In this document: in pieces, positions 49,726-58,507 of the stretch | Position numbering within the stretch: the first letter of the stretch is position 1 | Layout: the number at the start of each line of letters is the position of its first letter | Assembly (NCBI RefSeq): GCF_018278905.1 | Contig: NZ_CP046600.1 | Location: forward strand, 1,116,001-1,180,000 | Source: Mycobacterium spongiae | GTDB lineage: Bacteria > Actinomycetota > Actinomycetes > Mycobacteriales > Mycobacteriaceae | Reading direction: 5' to 3' | Length of the DNA: 64,000 nucleotides | Position numbers and translations under genes: made by a program | The notes under the pieces: generated by a model | Databases searched by the model: none | The model's input: only the letters and a program-made list of their open reading frames with translations | Told to the model about the DNA's origin: nothing

Positions 49726-50363
49726 TGGGCGCCGGCGAAAGCCTGGTCTTGGCTATCGACACAGCAACCGCGGCGGTGACGGCCGGCGTTGTGCGACGAG
49801 AGGGCTCCGCTCGCACCGTGCTCGCCGAGCGGATCACGATCGACGCGCGAGCCCACGCCGAGCAGCTGACTCCGAATGTGCTGGCTGCGCTCGGCGATGC
49901 CGCGGTGACCATGGCCGATCTCGACGCCGTCGTCGTGGGGTGTGGTCCGGGACCGTTCACCGGTCTGCGGGTCGGCATGGCCACCGCCGCCGCATACGGG
50001 CATGCCCTGGATATTCCGGTGTACGGGGTGTGCAGCTTGGACGCGATCGGAGGGCGAACGACCGGCGACGTTCTGGTGGTCACCGACGCGCGTAGGCGCG
50101 AGGTCTATTGGGCGCGCTACTGCGACGGCGTGCGGACCGGCGGGCCGGACGTCAGCGCCCCGGCTGATGTCGATCCTCGCCAAGCTCAGGCAGTAGCCGG
50201 GTCGCCGGCCCACGCGGCGCTGTTCGACCTGCCGAGGTGCGATCCGGTCTACCCGGCGCCGGAGGGTTTGGTCGCCGCGGTGACGGGTTGGTCGGACCCC
50301 GCACCGTTGGTGGCGTTGTATCTGCGCCGGCCCGATGCGAAACCATTGGCGGCCCGCCGATGA
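49725..50363 (+). CDS. tsaB: tRNA t6A biosynthesis protein TsaB
   Basis: A 212-residue inactive homologue of TsaD that forms the TsaB-TsaD heterodimer. The ASKHA-fold start is 'LVLAIDTATAAVTAGVV' and 'VVVGCGPGPFTGLRVGMATAAAYGHAL' is diagnostic. ATG 49725 shares its A with the TGA of tsaE; the start 12 bases upstream is rejected. Its stop overlaps rimI by four bases. Confidence 0.93.
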   Translation: MGAGESLVLAIDTATAAVTAGVVRREGSARTVLAERITIDARAHAEQLTPNVLAALGDAAVTMADLDAVVVGCGPGPFTGLRVGMATAAAYGHALDIPVYGVCSLDAIGGRTTGDVLVVTDARRREVYWARYCDGVRTGGPDVSAPADVDPRQAQAVAGSPAHAALFDLPRCDPVYPAPEGLVAAVTGWSDPAPLVALYLRRPDAKPLAARR

Positions 50364-50839
50364 CCCGCCAAGGCGAGCCCGTCATCGTGGGTGCCTTGAC
50401 CCGCGCGGACGCCGAGCGGTGCGCTGAGTTGGAGGCCGTATCGTTCGAGGGCGACGACCCGTGGCCGGCGATGGCGTTTGAACGCGAGCTGGCCAGCGCG
50501 GGTAACCACTATGTGGGCGCGCGCAGCGCTGGCACGCTGATCGGCTACGCCGGCATCGCCCGGTTGGGTCGCCAGCCGCCGTACGAATACGAGGTGCACA
50601 CCATCTGCGTCGACGCGGCCTATCACGGCCGGGGCATCGGGCGCCGGTTGCTGAACGAGCTGCTGGACTTCGCCAACGGTGGTGTCGTGTTCCTAGAGGT
50701 CCGCACCGACAACGCCGCCGCGATCGCGCTGTACCGCAGTGTTGGGTTCGAGCAGATTGGCCTGCGTCGGCGCTACTACCGAGTCAGCGGCGCAGATGCC
50801 TTCACAATGCGCAGGGATCCAGGAGGTGCCCGCCTGTGA
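50360..50839 (+). CDS. rimI: Ribosomal-protein N-alpha-acetyltransferase RimI-like
   Basis: A 159-residue GNAT acetyltransferase. Acetyl-CoA motif A is in '[21 protein letters not shown]', followed by '[31 protein letters not shown]'. The name follows the conserved tsaB-rimI-tsaD order; the true protein target is not known from sequence. ATG 50360 overlaps tsaB by four bases and the stop overlaps tsaD by four. Confidence 0.9.
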   Translation: MTRQGEPVIVGALTRADAERCAELEAVSFEGDDPWPAMAFERELASAGNHYVGARSAGTLIGYAGIARLGRQPPYEYEVHTICVDAAYHGRGIGRRLLNELLDFANGGVVFLEVRTDNAAAIALYRSVGFEQIGLRRRYYRVSGADAFTMRRDPGGARL

Positions 50840-51885
50840 CCGGAAAGATCATCGTGGCCATCGAAACTTCCTGCGACGAAACCGGTGTCGGGATCACGCG
50901 GCTCGATGCTGACGGCGCCGTGACTTTGCTGGCCGACGAGGTGGCTTCGAGCGTGGATGAGCACGTCCGGTTTGGCGGCGTCGTCCCCGAGATTGCCTCT
51001 CGGGCGCATCTGGAAGCGCTCGGCCCGACGATGCGGCGGGCACTGGATGCCGCCGGGGTGAAGCGACCCGATGTCCCCGATGTCGTCGCTGCCACCATCG
51101 GGCCGGGTTTGGCCGGTGCCCTCATGGTGGGAGCGGCTGCAGCCAAGGCCTATGCAGCGGCCTGGGGAGTGCCGTTCTATGCGGTGAATCACCTGGGCGG
51201 GCACTTGGCGGCGGATGTGTACGAACATGGACCGCTGCCGGAGTGTGTGGCACTGCTGGTGTCCGGGGGACACACCCACCTGTTGCACGTGCGTGCCCTC
51301 GGCGAGCCGATCGTCGAGCTAGGCAGCACTGTCGATGACGCCGCCGGCGAGGCTTACGACAAGGTGGCCAGGCTGTTGGGCTTGGGCTATCCAGGCGGCA
51401 AGGTGCTTGATGAGCTGGCGCGCACCGGTGACCGGGACGCCATCGTGTTTCCGCGCGGCATGACCGGCCCGGCCGATGACCCCTGCGCCTTCAGCTTTTC
51501 CGGCCTCAAGACCGCGGTCGCGCGCCACATCGAAAGCCATCCGGAGGCGGCCGGCGTTGCTGACGCCGACATCGCCGCCGGATTTCAGGAAGCCGTCGCC
51601 GACGTGTTGACCATGAAGGCGGTGCGGGCGGCCACCAGACGCGGGGTGTCGACTCTGCTGATCGCGGGAGGGGTGGCCGCCAACTCCCGGGTGCGCGAGC
51701 TCGCTGCACAGCGGTGCGCCGAAGCCGGCCTGACCCTGCGAATCCCCCGGCCTCGGCTGTGCACCGACAACGGCGCCATGATCGCGGCCTTCGCCGCACA
51801 TCTGGTAGCCGCGGGTGCAGCACCGTCTCCCCTGGACGCGCCGAGTGACCCCGGACTGCCGGTGGTAATAGGCCAGGTCGGGTGA
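50836..51885 (+). CDS. tsaD: tRNA t6A threonylcarbamoyltransferase TsaD
   Basis: A 349-residue catalytic subunit that transfers threonylcarbamoyl to A37 of tRNA. The metal-binding H-x3-H is in '[11 protein letters not shown]', with the ATP-site motifs '[11 protein letters not shown]', '[10 protein letters not shown]', '[10 protein letters not shown]' and 'CTDNGAMIA'. GTG 50836 overlaps the rimI stop (GTGA). It is followed after 269 bases by groES. Confidence 0.96.
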   Translation: MTGKIIVAIETSCDETGVGITRLDADGAVTLLADEVASSVDEHVRFGGVVPEIASRAHLEALGPTMRRALDAAGVKRPDVPDVVAATIGPGLAGALMVGAAAAKAYAAAWGVPFYAVNHLGGHLAADVYEHGPLPECVALLVSGGHTHLLHVRALGEPIVELGSTVDDAAGEAYDKVARLLGLGYPGGKVLDELARTGDRDAIVFPRGMTGPADDPCAFSFSGLKTAVARHIESHPEAAGVADADIAAGFQEAVADVLTMKAVRAATRRGVSTLLIAGGVAANSRVRELAAQRCAEAGLTLRIPRPRLCTDNGAMIAAFAAHLVAAGAAPSPLDAPSDPGLPVVIGQVG

Positions 51886-51951
51886 TACAGCGCCGGTGTG
51901 CGGTGACGGCGGCGTTGCAGCCAGATTGCCCGGAAGCACCGGGGCGGCCTT

Positions 51952-51983
51952 GAGTGCTAGCACTCTCATGTATAGAGTGCTAG
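51952..51983 (+). promoter_or_regulatory. CIRCE operator (HrcA site) of groES-groEL1
   Basis: CTAGCACTC (51957-51965) and GAGTGCTAG (51975-51983) form a perfect inverted repeat with a 9-base spacer, the CIRCE consensus. An extra GAGTGCTAG half-site at 51952-51960 overlaps the left arm, so the left side is itself the palindrome GAGTGCTAGCACTC. A TTGAGT at 51950 overlaps the site and may be a -35. HrcA binding would repress groES in the absence of heat stress. Confidence 0.92.
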
Positions 51984-52154
51984 GTGGCAGTCGGACGACC
52001 CCTGCGTCGGCACCCGCGACGACGGCGCGAGGGCTCGGAAGAATGCCGAATCACCTGGTAATTCGGACGGTTCGGGGCACGCCCCGGACCGGCCGTCAAC
52101 TCCGGTCCGGGCGAGACGTCCCGGACCTGATCTAAATAGTGGAGGGCTCCAATC

Positions 52155-52457
52155 GTGGCGAAGGTGAACATCAAGCCACTCGAGGACAAGATTCTCGTGC
52201 AGGCCAACGAGGCCGAGACCACGACCGCGTCCGGTCTGGTCATTCCTGACACCGCCAAGGAGAAGCCGCAGGAGGGCACCGTCGTCGCAGTCGGCCCAGG
52301 CCGGTGGGACGAGGACGGGGAGAAGCGAATCCCGGTGGACGTGTCGGAGGGTGACACCGTCATCTACAGCAAGTACGGCGGCACCGAGATCAAGTACGGC
52401 GGCGAGGAATACCTGATCCTGTCGGCGCGCGACGTGCTGGCTGTCGTCTCCAAGTAA
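52155..52457 (+). CDS. groES: Co-chaperonin GroES
   Basis: A 100-residue 10-kDa co-chaperonin. The core '[46 protein letters not shown]' and '[28 protein letters not shown]' are canonical, with the mobile loop at about residues 17-35. GTG 52155 follows GGAGGG. It is transcribed with groEL1, 105 bases downstream, from the CIRCE promoter. Confidence 0.98.
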   Translation: MAKVNIKPLEDKILVQANEAETTTASGLVIPDTAKEKPQEGTVVAVGPGRWDEDGEKRIPVDVSEGDTVIYSKYGGTEIKYGGEEYLILSARDVLAVVSK

Positions 52458-52562
52458 GTCCGTGTACCGCCCCGGCAATCCCCGTGCTGTCAACCGCGGG
52501 CGATTTCCGGGGCGGCATGCGTTAGCAGCCAGGCACTAGGGGCGGAAACGGGAAGGAGCCTT

Positions 52563-54185
52563 ATGAGCAAGCTGATTGAGTACGACGAGACCGCGCGTCG
52601 CGCCATGGAGGCGGGCATGGACAAGCTCGCCGAGACCGTACGGGTGACGCTGGGGCCACGCGGACGGCACGTGGTGTTGTCCAAGTCCTTCGGTGGCCCC
52701 ACGGTGACCAACGACGGCGTCACGGTTGCGCGCGAGATCGATCTGGAAGACCCGTTCGAGAATCTCGGTGCACAGCTAGTGAAGTCGGTGGCCACCAAGA
52801 CCAACGACGTCGCCGGCGATGGCACCACCACCGCGACCGTGCTGGCGCAAGCGCTGATCAAGGGCGGCCTGCGACTGGTCGCAGCCGGCGCCAACCCGAT
52901 TGCCGTCGGCTCGGGAATCGGCAAGGCCGGCGACGCGGTGTCCGAAGCGCTGCTCGCGGCGGCGACGCCGGTATCCGGCAAGGAAGCCATTGCCCAGGTA
53001 GCGACGGTCTCCTCGCGTGACGAGCAGATCGGTGAGCTGGTCGGCGAGGCGATGAGCAAGGTCGGCCACGACGGGGTGGTCAGCGTTGAAGAATCCTCGA
53101 CGCTGAGCACTGAGCTGGAGTTCACCGAGGGCGTCGGCTTCGACAAGGGTTTCTTGTCGGCCTACTTCGTGACCGATTTCGATTCTCAGGAGGCAGTGCT
53201 CGAGGACCCGCTGATCCTGCTGCACCAAGACAAGATCAGCTCGTTGCCCGACCTGTTGCCGTTGCTGGAAAAGGTGGCCGAAGCGGGCAAACCGTTGGTG
53301 ATCATCGCCGAAGATGTCGAGGGCGAGGCACTGGCGACGCTGGTGGTCAACTCGATCCGAAAGACGCTGAAAGCGGTCGCGGTCAAGTCTCCCTACTTCG
53401 GCGACCGGCGCAAGGCCTTCCTGCAGGACCTTGCGGTGGTAACGGGCGGCGATGTGGTCAATCCCGACGCCGGACTGGTGCTGCGCGAGGTGGGCCTCGA
53501 AGTCATGGGGACAGCCCGCCGCGTCGTGGTCAACAAGGATGACACGATCATCGTCGACGGTGGCGGCGCCTCCGACGTGGTGGCCAACCGCATCAAGCAC
53601 CTGCGCGCTGAGATCGACAACAGCGATTCCGACTGGGACCGTGAGAAGCTCGGGGAACGACTGGCCAAGCTGGCCGGCGGGGTGGCCGTCATCAAGGTTG
53701 GTGCCCCCACCGAGACCGCGCTCAACGAGCGCAAGGAAAGTGTCGAGGATGCCGTTGCCGCGGCTAAGGCGGCTGTCGAGGAGGGCATCGTCGCCGGCGG
53801 TGGCTCCGCGCTCATCCAGGCGCGCACAGCGCTGACGGAATTGAGTGCGTCGCTCTCCGGTGATGAGCGGCTCGGCGTCGATGTGTTTGCCGAGGCGCTG
53901 AGCGCACCCCTGTACTGGATCGCGACCAACGCCGGACTGGACGGCTCAGTTGCCGTCCACAAGGTCAGCGAGTTGCCCGCCGGACAGGGGCTCAACGCCA
54001 GCACCCTGAGTTATGGCGAGCTGGCCGCCAACGGCATCGTTGACCCGGTCAAGGTGACCAGGTCGGCGGTGCTCAATGCAGCGTCGGTGGCGCGGATGGT
54101 GCTCACCACGGAGACGGCCGTCGTCGACAAGCCCGCCGAGGAAGAAGACGAGCACGGCCACGGCCATCACGGGCACGCTCACTGA
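52563..54185 (+). CDS. groEL1: Chaperonin GroEL1 (Cpn60.1)
   Basis: A 540-residue chaperonin linked to groES. The ATP site has '[11 protein letters not shown]' and '[16 protein letters not shown]'; '[21 protein letters not shown]' is in the equatorial domain. The C-terminus is histidine-rich ('[10 protein letters not shown]') in place of the Gly-Gly-Met tail of E. coli GroEL or GroEL2, which marks this as the mycobacterial Cpn60.1, associated with mycolic acid/biofilm functions. A hairpin terminator follows 16 bases after the stop. Confidence 0.97.
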   Translation: MSKLIEYDETARRAMEAGMDKLAETVRVTLGPRGRHVVLSKSFGGPTVTNDGVTVAREIDLEDPFENLGAQLVKSVATKTNDVAGDGTTTATVLAQALIKGGLRLVAAGANPIAVGSGIGKAGDAVSEALLAAATPVSGKEAIAQVATVSSRDEQIGELVGEAMSKVGHDGVVSVEESSTLSTELEFTEGVGFDKGFLSAYFVTDFDSQEAVLEDPLILLHQDKISSLPDLLPLLEKVAEAGKPLVIIAEDVEGEALATLVVNSIRKTLKAVAVKSPYFGDRRKAFLQDLAVVTGGDVVNPDAGLVLREVGLEVMGTARRVVVNKDDTIIVDGGGASDVVANRIKHLRAEIDNSDSDWDREKLGERLAKLAGGVAVIKVGAPTETALNERKESVEDAVAAAKAAVEEGIVAGGGSALIQARTALTELSASLSGDERLGVDVFAEALSAPLYWIATNAGLDGSVAVHKVSELPAGQGLNASTLSYGELAANGIVDPVKVTRSAVLNAASVARMVLTTETAVVDKPAEEEDEHGHGHHGHAH

Positions 54186-54201
54186 CGTCAGGCGCGAGTG
54201 A

Positions 54202-54237
54202 CGAAGCACCCCCGGCCTCACCACCGGGGGTGCTTCG
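54202..54237. terminator. Bidirectional hairpin between groEL1 and the restriction endonuclease
   Basis: CGAAGCACCCCCGG (54202-54215) pairs perfectly over 14 bases with 54224-54237, with an 8-base loop. It begins 16 bases after the groEL1 stop and ends directly at the stop codon of the convergent endonuclease gene (54238), so it can end transcripts from both sides. No U-tract follows. Confidence 0.85.
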
Positions 54238-55341
54238 CTATCCCGAGGAGAGCAGCTGCGGGAATGGTGTCACCGCGAGCAATTGGTCCAGAGTCTCGAG
54301 GGTGAACACCCGGCCGTCGGTGTACTGCAATACCGGCCCCAGCGTGTCGTTGACGCGTGCCCAGCCGGTGCCGCCGAGCACGGCGATCACCGGGACGCCG
54401 CCCAGCCGCGCGCCCTCGGTTTGCAACAGCCGGAAGCGAGTGGCTTTGTCGCGCGCGGTCCCGCCGTCGTTCGTTGACTTGCATTCCAGCATGGCCCGCA
54501 GCGTGTCGGTCGCATCGAAGATGACGAAATCCGGTGCGGGCGTCATAGTTACCCCGAACCGGGCCACGATCTCGCCCTGATTGTGGCTGCCCGTGCGGAT
54601 GTACGGCACGCCGACACTCTTGAACAGTGCCTCGACTTCGTCTTCAAGGGAGTCACCCTTCTTGCCCGATGTCGCGTTGGTGACTTGCCCGAAGGCGCCG
54701 CCGTAATGGCGTTGATGGAGAAACCAGCGGTAGGGCACACCGTTCGTGGCAAGGTGGCGCACGCTATCCCAGCTGTCACGGGTATCGAACTTGTCCTGTT
54801 TGCTATGCAAGCCCAGCGGTGGATCGGCAAAGAGCTGTTTTCGCATCAGCAGGTCGATGGTGCGGGCCAGTACGGCGGATTGTTCGTTGGTAAGCCGCCT
54901 GCCTTTCTTTTCGGCCGCGTCGATGGTGTTTGGGGTGATCGCTGCGCTCCCGTCGCCCAGTTGCTCAACGACCATCGTTGTCGTCAGGGCGAATTCGTTC
55001 TTGAGCAGCCCGGTAATGGTGCGGAACACCAGCAGCGTCTGTGGGTTTGACTCAAACAGTTCGGCCAAGTCATCGACACCGATTCTGGTGAAGCCCTCGG
55101 TGGCTGACTCGGCGGCCGCATAGACGGTGTCGAAATGCTCCTCGTCGTAGAAGGGCGCATCGTGGACGAAGGCGAAGTCTGGAGCCAGATTCGGCACGTA
55201 AAGTTGTCGGGCGATGTCGGCGTAGACCGTCGGCTGGTCGGTCTTGCCGTGTTGTTCGGGTATCAGCCGGATGGCGTTGACACGCCGATCCCAGGTGTTG
55301 GCATCGATCACGGCCGCGACCGTGTCCTCGATTGAGCTCAC
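54238..55341 (-). CDS. Predicted type II restriction endonuclease (PD-(D/E)xK fold)
   Basis: A 367-residue protein paired with a DNA methyltransferase. The C-terminal third carries a PD-(D/E)xK-like site: Pro270-Asp271 in 'APDFVIF' and Glu286-Cys-Lys288 in 'MLECKST', with a preceding acidic helix 'LEDEVEALF' (232-240). The N-terminal 230 residues have no recognised motif and may hold target recognition. The start overlaps the methyltransferase stop by four bases (ATGA). I know of no obvious family match; its recognition sequence cannot be predicted by reading. Confidence 0.8.
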   Translation of the reverse strand: MSSIEDTVAAVIDANTWDRRVNAIRLIPEQHGKTDQPTVYADIARQLYVPNLAPDFAFVHDAPFYDEEHFDTVYAAAESATEGFTRIGVDDLAELFESNPQTLLVFRTITGLLKNEFALTTTMVVEQLGDGSAAITPNTIDAAEKKGRRLTNEQSAVLARTIDLLMRKQLFADPPLGLHSKQDKFDTRDSWDSVRHLATNGVPYRWFLHQRHYGGAFGQVTNATSGKKGDSLEDEVEALFKSVGVPYIRTGSHNQGEIVARFGVTMTPAPDFVIFDATDTLRAMLECKSTNDGGTARDKATRFRLLQTEGARLGGVPVIAVLGGTGWARVNDTLGPVLQYTDGRVFTLETLDQLLAVTPFPQLLSSG

Positions 55342-56222
55342 TGGCCCACAGCGCGCAGGACCCCCGCCGGGTCGTCGGCCTGGCCGGCGGCGAGGCGTTC
55401 CCGCGCAACCCCTACGAAGCGTTCATGCAGCTCGAAACCGACTGATTGGCGGTCGTAGCGGCGGGCCACCACCACCGTGGTCCCGCTGCCGGCGAAGGGG
55501 TCGACGACGAGCCCGCCCTTGGGACTTGCGCATCGAATGAAGAACTCGGCGAGCCCTTCCGGCATGGCCGCGGTGTGCGCCACACCGCGGTACTGGTTGT
55601 ACGTCTGGGGCACCGACACGACGTTGCCGGGGTCCGCACCACCCCGCAGGTATGTCTTGGTGCGGTCGCGACCGAATCCGGACGCGGTGTTGCGGCGCCC
55701 GTTGGCGTCGTTGTTGCGGCGTGCGATCTCGGCGGCGTCGGCCTTGTACGGAATACGGACCGCATCGAGGTCGAAGTAGGGACGCTCCCCGCGCGCGAAG
55801 TGATAGACGTACTCGAACGAGTCCTTGGTGCGTGGGCCAAACTTACCTGGGACCGCATTCGGCTTGGACCAAATGTAGGTTTCGATCCATCGCCAACCCA
55901 TCTGCTGAAGCGCTAGGACCAACTGGTAGACGTAGGGGTGTCGCTGTCCTTTCAGGGTGCCTCGATTGGCGACGCGGTTCTTGATGTTGATGATCATGCT
56001 GCCGGTCTCGCTGGTTGCGGCCAGCATTTTCTCCGCGAACGGGAGGAACCACTCGACGTAGCGATCCGGATGGATTCGGCTATATGCGCGAGCATCCGCA
56101 TACGGCGGCGACGTGAAGAACAAATCGACACCGCCCCCGGGCAGTAGGGGCAGGAAGTCGGCCGCGTCACCGTGCACGATGCCCTCGGCCAACATGCGAT
56201 GCAGCTGCCCCCTACGCGCCAT
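55338..56222 (-). CDS. Site-specific DNA methyltransferase, beta class (probable N4-cytosine)
   Basis: A 294-residue protein with the catalytic motif IV TSPPY at residues 37-41 and the AdoMet motif I DPFAGSGTT at 241-249. The order catalytic-then-AdoMet defines the beta class. SPPY is typical of N4-methylcytosine enzymes, though some adenine enzymes share it. Between them, residues about 84-200 are likely target recognition. A -10-like TAATAT (56236-56231) lies eight bases before the ATG, suggesting a leaderless transcript. It is the first gene of the two-gene restriction-modification operon. Confidence 0.88.
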   Translation of the reverse strand: MARRGQLHRMLAEGIVHGDAADFLPLLPGGGVDLFFTSPPYADARAYSRIHPDRYVEWFLPFAEKMLAATSETGSMIINIKNRVANRGTLKGQRHPYVYQLVLALQQMGWRWIETYIWSKPNAVPGKFGPRTKDSFEYVYHFARGERPYFDLDAVRIPYKADAAEIARRNNDANGRRNTASGFGRDRTKTYLRGGADPGNVVSVPQTYNQYRGVAHTAAMPEGLAEFFIRCASPKGGLVVDPFAGSGTTVVVARRYDRQSVGFELHERFVGVARERLAAGQADDPAGVLRAVGQ

Positions 56223-56230
56223 AACTGCGG

Positions 56231-56236
56231 ATATTA
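56231..56236 (-). promoter_or_regulatory. Candidate -10 element of the restriction-modification operon
   Basis: TAATAT on the minus strand, eight bases before the methyltransferase ATG. A strong -35 is not evident in the roughly 30 bases before the whiB3 terminator hairpin. The position fits a leaderless mRNA. Confidence 0.45.
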
Positions 56237-56268
56237 GCGATCGTCACCGACAGCACCGCTCAGGCGCT

Positions 56269-56299
56269 CCGCGACCCCGCATCAATGGCGGGGTCGCGG
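56269..56299 (-). terminator. Intrinsic terminator downstream of whiB3
   Basis: CCGCGACCCCGC (56269-56280) pairs perfectly with 56288-56299 over 12 bases, with a 7-base loop. It starts about 15 bases after the whiB3 stop on the minus strand and separates whiB3 from the methyltransferase gene. Confidence 0.82.
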
Positions 56300-56313
56300 T
56301 CGTTGGTCGTCGA

Positions 56314-56622
56314 TCAAGCCGTGCGGCGGATTCCTCGGGCGCGCCCGATGGTGCCCTTGAGAAGCAGGTCGCGCTCCGATTCGGAGAGCCCGCCCCACAC
56401 GCCGTAGGGTTCGGCGACCTCGAGAGCGTGCGAGCGGCATTCCTCGATCACCGGACAGCGTCGGCACATCTCCTTGGCGCGCTGCTCGCGCTGCATGCGG
56501 GCACGGCCACGCTCACCATCGGGATGAAAGAACATCGACGAGTCGGCGCCGCGGCACAGGCCCCGCAATTGCCAATTCCAGATATCGGCGTTGGGTCCGG
56601 GTAGCTGCTCCGGTTGTGGCAT
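56314..56622 (-). CDS. whiB3: Redox-sensing transcriptional regulator WhiB3
   Basis: A 102-residue Wbl protein that holds a 4Fe-4S cluster through Cys23, Cys53, Cys56 and Cys62 (C-x29-C-x2-C-x5-C). The 'GVWGGLSESER' beta-turn precedes a basic 'RARGIRR' DNA-contact tail. The family member WhiB3 controls lipid synthesis and interacts with SigA. GAGAGG precedes ATG 56622. It is divergent from the next gene, with a long shared control region. Confidence 0.95.
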   Translation of the reverse strand: MPQPEQLPGPNADIWNWQLRGLCRGADSSMFFHPDGERGRARMQREQRAKEMCRRCPVIEECRSHALEVAEPYGVWGGLSESERDLLLKGTIGRARGIRRTA

Positions 56623-56992
56623 TGGTCCATACCTCTCTGCGTGGTGGGCCCAAGTGGAGGTCAGGCGCGGGTACGCACGAGTTGTGCAACTGATTTTCTA
56701 GTGGCGTCGACGATGACGACCCGTCAAAGATAGACGCTAGGGGCGGTGCCAAATTTCCGTCAATAGCCAACAGCTCCAGCAAAATATCGACGCGTTGTTC
56801 GAGAATTAACTCCGCGTTCATCTGTACCGCATTCGCAGTCGCGCAGCGTGCCATCCGCAGCGAACGGTAAACGAGTATCACCAGGTCGACCGCGACTGTG
56901 AGGAAGCCTAAATGGGCGTACAGATCTCGGTGAGTAATATTTGGTTAACACGGACAGCACAAACTTTTTACCACTGGGGTCTAGCTAACACG
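56623..56992. promoter_or_regulatory. Divergent control region of whiB3 and the following gene
   Basis: A 370-base region without a supported gene. It is relatively AT-rich. TAACACGG occurs twice in direct orientation at 56946-56953 and 56986-56993, 40 bases apart, near the plus-strand gene start. No -35/-10 pair was assigned with confidence for either side. The long gap is consistent with complex control of whiB3. Confidence 0.5.
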
Positions 56993-57850
56993 GTGATTGA
57001 AACTCGCCACACTCGGGGGATTGATCAAACGCTGGCCGAAGCCGCGTTCGGAAGCCAGCCCGGTACGTGGCCGCTACCCGCGGCGACGACGCCGCACCAA
57101 CTGTGGCTGCGTGCCGTCGCCGCCGGAGGGCAGGGGCATTACGGCAGCGCCTACCACGACCTGGCGGTGCTGCGACGACGCGCGTCGGCCGGACCGCTGG
57201 CCTCGCTGGCTCACAGTACCCATGGATCATTCCTGCGGCAGCTTGGTTGGCACACACTGGCGCGGGGTTGGGACGGACGCGCGCTGGCGGTGGCCGATAG
57301 CGATCCCGAGGCGTGTGCCGACGCGCTGATCGGGCTGGCGGCCGACGCCCTGGGCGTCGGCCGTCTCGCCGGGGCGGCGACCCTGCTGAGTCGCGCGGAC
57401 CAGGCGCTCGCGGCGGGCGAGATGTCGGCGCTGGCCCGCGACCGGCTAGCTGTGCGCCGGCACTGGGTGACCGCTGAGCTGGCCATGGCCGCCAACGAAG
57501 GGACCATCGCGGTCCGCCACGCCGAAGAAGCAGCAGAGCTGGCCCTGACAATGCAGACGGGGCAGACGGGAGACACGGGGACCGGTGCATCGGTGCGACA
57601 TGGCGTAAAAAGTCAGATGGTGCTGGCCGCCGCATTGTGCAGTGCCGGGGCGACCAAGCGGGCCGGTCTAGTCGCTGATGACGCGCTCGATGCCTGCGGA
57701 CGGCTCGGGCTCATCCCGCTGCGTTGGGCACTGGCTTGCTTGCTGATCGATATCGGAAGTGTCACGTTTTCGGCACGGGAGCTGCACGAAGTTCGCGATA
57801 TCTGCGCAGGCCAGGTGCGGCGCGCCGGTGGAAGCTGGCGTTCGGCGTGA
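56993..57850 (+). CDS. Conserved hypothetical protein, TPR-like (Rv3415c-like)
   Basis: A 285-residue helical protein, rich in Ala and Arg, with repeated helix pairs ('LWLRAVAAGGQGHYGSAYHDLAVLRRRA', 'ACADALIGLAADALGVGRLAGAATLLSRADQAL', 'LAAALCSAGATKRAGLVADDALDACGRLGL') that read like tetratricopeptide-type repeats. GTG 56993 (VIETRHTRG) is preferred; the frame extends to 56912 but the 27 upstream residues lack helical-repeat character. It lies directly upstream of sigD (18 bases), so a link to stress control is possible. Function unknown. Confidence 0.75.
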   Translation: MIETRHTRGIDQTLAEAAFGSQPGTWPLPAATTPHQLWLRAVAAGGQGHYGSAYHDLAVLRRRASAGPLASLAHSTHGSFLRQLGWHTLARGWDGRALAVADSDPEACADALIGLAADALGVGRLAGAATLLSRADQALAAGEMSALARDRLAVRRHWVTAELAMAANEGTIAVRHAEEAAELALTMQTGQTGDTGTGASVRHGVKSQMVLAAALCSAGATKRAGLVADDALDACGRLGLIPLRWALACLLIDIGSVTFSARELHEVRDICAGQVRRAGGSWRSA

Positions 57851-57868
57851 AACGCCGTTCGGCCGTTA

Positions 57869-58507
57869 TTGTCGATCTGTGAGTTAGCCCCGGGATGTGT
57901 CCGGTTCGTGACTTTGGAGATATCGCCGTCAATGACAATCGAAGGGGAACGTCTCGATGCTGTGGTCGCGGAGGCCGTGGCAGGAGACCGAAACGCGCTT
58001 CGGGAGGTGCTGGAAACCATCCGCCCGATTGTTGTCCGATATTGCCGGGCTCGAGTTGGCAGGTTCGAGCGGAGCGGCATGTCAGCAGATGATGTGGCAC
58101 AGGAGGTGTGCTTGGCCACCATAACGGCGCTACCGCGCTACCGGGACCGAGGACGGCCCTTCCTGGCCTTCCTGTACGGCATCGCAGCACACAAGGTCGC
58201 CGACGCTCACCGGGCGGCGGGCCGCGACCTTGCGTATCCCGCCGAATCGGTTCCCGAGCGTCGGTCATTCGACGCAGGGCCGGAGCAGATGGCCATCGAG
58301 GCCGATTCAGTCACCCGGATGAACGAATTACTGGAGATCTTGCCGGGCAAGCAACGCGAGATCCTCATCCTGCGTGTGGTGGTCGGGCTGTCCGCGGAGG
58401 AGACCGCGGCCGCCGTCGGCAGTACCACCGGAGCGGTGCGGGTGGCGCAGCACCGTGCACTTCAGCGGCTCAAGGACGAAATTGTTGCGGCAGGTGATTA
58501 TGCGTAA
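57869..58507 (+). CDS. sigD: ECF RNA polymerase sigma factor SigD
   Basis: A 212-residue sigma-70 family protein. Region 2 is in 'IVVRYCRARVGRFERSGMSADDVAQEVCLATITALPRYRDRGRPFLAFLYGIAAHKVAD' and region 4 in 'LEILPGKQREILILRVVVGLSAEETAAAVGSTTGAVRVAQHRALQRL'. The TTG 57869 start gives the annotated M. tuberculosis length; ATG 57932 would remove 21 residues and cannot be excluded. Its stop overlaps the rsdA start by eight bases, coupling it to its anti-sigma factor. Confidence 0.95.
   Translation: MSICELAPGCVRFVTLEISPSMTIEGERLDAVVAEAVAGDRNALREVLETIRPIVVRYCRARVGRFERSGMSADDVAQEVCLATITALPRYRDRGRPFLAFLYGIAAHKVADAHRAAGRDLAYPAESVPERRSFDAGPEQMAIEADSVTRMNELLEILPGKQREILILRVVVGLSAEETAAAVGSTTGAVRVAQHRALQRLKDEIVAAGDYA

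Noticed and set aside
54238..56222. Reading the two-gene unit as part of a phage or abortive-infection island
   Set aside because: No integrase, transposase, repeats or att-like sites were seen; only a methyltransferase and a nuclease are present, which fit a type II restriction-modification pair.
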